Part shown: positions 63,501 to 64,000 of the stretch, piece after piece
Position numbering within the stretch: position 1 is the stretch's first letter
How the letters are laid out: every line of letters begins with the position of its first letter
Position numbers and translations under genes: made by a program
Assembly: GCF_029227915.1 (NCBI RefSeq)
Contig: NC_079875.1
Span: forward strand, 40,135,201 to 40,199,200
From: Hydractinia symbiolongicarpus
Taxonomy: Eukaryota > Cnidaria > Hydrozoa > Anthoathecata > Hydractiniidae
Direction: 5' to 3'
Length of the DNA stretch: 64,000 bases
Notes under the pieces: model-generated
Told to the model about the DNA's origin: nothing
The model's database searches: none
What the model saw: the letters and a program-made list of their open reading frames with translations, nothing else

Positions 63501-63899
63501 TTAATTTGACATGATTGCCGAAACTCAGCGATTACACTGGGCACTGTGGTAGCGATTCATTTAAGAGTTTAGATAAATAAGTCATTCTTTATTGTGGGAC
63601 CAATCCTATCCGTTATCGCGCGCTGAAGAAATAGCGACAGTTTCAAGAACTACATTTCATTGAATTTCTAACGGTGTCAGTCCCTTTGAGTTACAACGGT
63701 TGGGTCACATATTCGTACCAACATGTATTTAACGATCTTTTTCTGATATTACCAGGTTACAGCGCTTTTAACTATGAAACGATTGACTGTGGGACTTAAT
63801 TGAGCTAACTCTGGACTGTCACCTGATAAATGTGATAAAAGAGACAATTGGAATCAAAGAATTAACATTCTTGTTAACTTGACGTGATTGCCAGAACTC
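60538..63899. repeat. Monomers 163-171, more divergent end with a 2616 bp heptamer relation
   Basis: Monomer starts: 60538, 60911, 61284, 61659, 62033, 62406, 62780, 63154, 63527. Starts 60164, 60538 and 60911 recur exactly 2616 bases on at 62780, 63154 and 63527. Monomers 163 and 164 are near copies of each other (aagagtttagataaataag, gctttcaactatg, ggtctctggcctg). Monomer 171 begins as 164 and ends as 167 (tccctttgagttac, aacgatctttttctg, accaggttacagcgc), and the partial monomer 172 then matches 168 at a 1494-base offset. Monomers 165-168 carry many changes found nowhere else in the window. Confidence 0.9.
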
Positions 63900-64000
63900 A
63901 GCGATTACACTGGGCACTGTGGTAGCGCTTCATTTAAAAATTAAGCTAAAAAAAGTCATTTTTTTACTGTGGGACCTATCCTAGCCGTTAGCGCGCGTTG
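63900..64000. repeat. Partial monomer 172, cut by the window edge
   Basis: The first 101 bases of a monomer match the start of the monomer at 62406, including aaaattaagctaaaaaaagtc and gttagcgcgcgttg. The array continues beyond the window. Confidence 0.97.

Larger units (their letters stand above)
1..64000. repeat. Satellite DNA array, ~374 bp monomer, 171 complete copies
   Basis: The whole window is head-to-tail copies of one monomer, all in the same orientation. The phase mark agcgatta recurs every 368-376 bases from position 1 to 63900, with no interval long enough to hold foreign sequence. Each monomer runs in this order: agcgatta, an A-tract/T-tract hairpin near offset 47-68, ggaccaatcc, a CG-rich tcgcgcgctgag segment, cagtttcaaaaactac, the A/B diagnostic segment at offsets 155-180, the core ttcgtaccaacatgtattta, gcatcgctttt, gactgtgggacttaatt, the duplicated tgataaatg, ccaagaaataacattctt and gattgccggaactc. 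Monomer 11 is 36.7% GC. Such arrays are typical of eukaryotic centromeric or pericentromeric heterochromatin, and that location is inferred here. The family is not one I can name. The period is not a multiple of three, so no reading frame runs through successive monomers. Confidence 0.98.

Noticed and set aside
1-64000. CRISPR array or other bacterial repeat system
   Set aside because: Repeats abut with no unique spacers, the unit is ~374 bases, and there are no associated genes.
1-64000. Tandem rRNA, tRNA or snRNA gene repeats
   Set aside because: I looked for 5S internal control elements, tRNA A/B boxes with cloverleaf potential and conserved rRNA strings and saw none in the monomer.
1-64000. 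Telomere repeats or an interrupting transposon
   Set aside because: No run of short telomeric motifs occurs, and every interval between phase marks is 368-376 bases, leaving no room for an insertion.

Overview
This 64 kb window is one uninterrupted tandem array of a satellite monomer of about 374 bp. Taking the conserved octamer agcgatta as the phase mark, I located every monomer start by reading the sequence. There are 171 complete monomers plus a 101-base partial one at the right end. The mean length is 373.7 bp, lengths run from 368 to 376 bp, all monomers are in the same orientation, and nothing is inserted between them. I see no credible protein gene, RNA gene, transposon, CRISPR array, telomere repeat or unique sequence.

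The organism is a eukaryote, because long head-to-tail arrays with layered higher-order repeats (HORs) are typical of centromeric or heterochromatic satellites. I do not recognise the monomer from any named satellite family. In monomer 11 (3740-4112) I counted 36.7% GC and 15 CpG, about 1.2 times expectation. CpG is therefore not depleted, which argues against a heavily CpG-methylated vertebrate or plant satellite and is compatible with an invertebrate. This is inference.

Two monomer flavours can be followed. Flavour A has gagtttcaacggttgtgtc, then a T7 tract before gatatt, then aacaatgaaacgttgac. Flavour B has gagttacaacggttgggtc, then tttttctgatatt, then aactatgaaacgattgac. Some stretches alternate A and B as a 748 bp dimer. 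Many monomers are A/B hybrids.

Layout: mixed monomers (1-3739); a duplicated dimer (3740-5235); mixed (5236-7854); a triplicated dimer (7855-10097); mixed (10098-11217); a 13-monomer HOR (11218-16063) with a 9-monomer second copy (16064-19421); a trimer duplication (19422-22037); a 750 bp dimer duplication (22038-23537); an echo of 5985-7107 (23538-24659); a third, deleted copy of the 13-mer HOR (24660-28390); an 1120 bp trimer duplication carrying an odd poly-T change (28391-30631); two superblocks with two versus four copies of the same 748 bp dimer (30632-35115 and 35116-38853); an 1123 bp trimer duplication (38854-41473); a 2990 bp octamer duplication (41474-47823); a remote copy of the superblock start (47824-49319); overlapping octamer and trimer duplications (49320-55671); a 1872 bp pentamer relation (55672-59041); a dimer duplication (59042-60537); and a more divergent end with a 2616 bp heptamer relation (60538-64000).

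The short open frames in the array (at most about 95 codons) are the same few frames recurring once per monomer. They do not look like genes. The biology here is array evolution: repeated local duplication, unequal exchange in register, and a monomer with conserved A-tract hairpins and a nearly invariant core that may bind protein or position nucleosomes.
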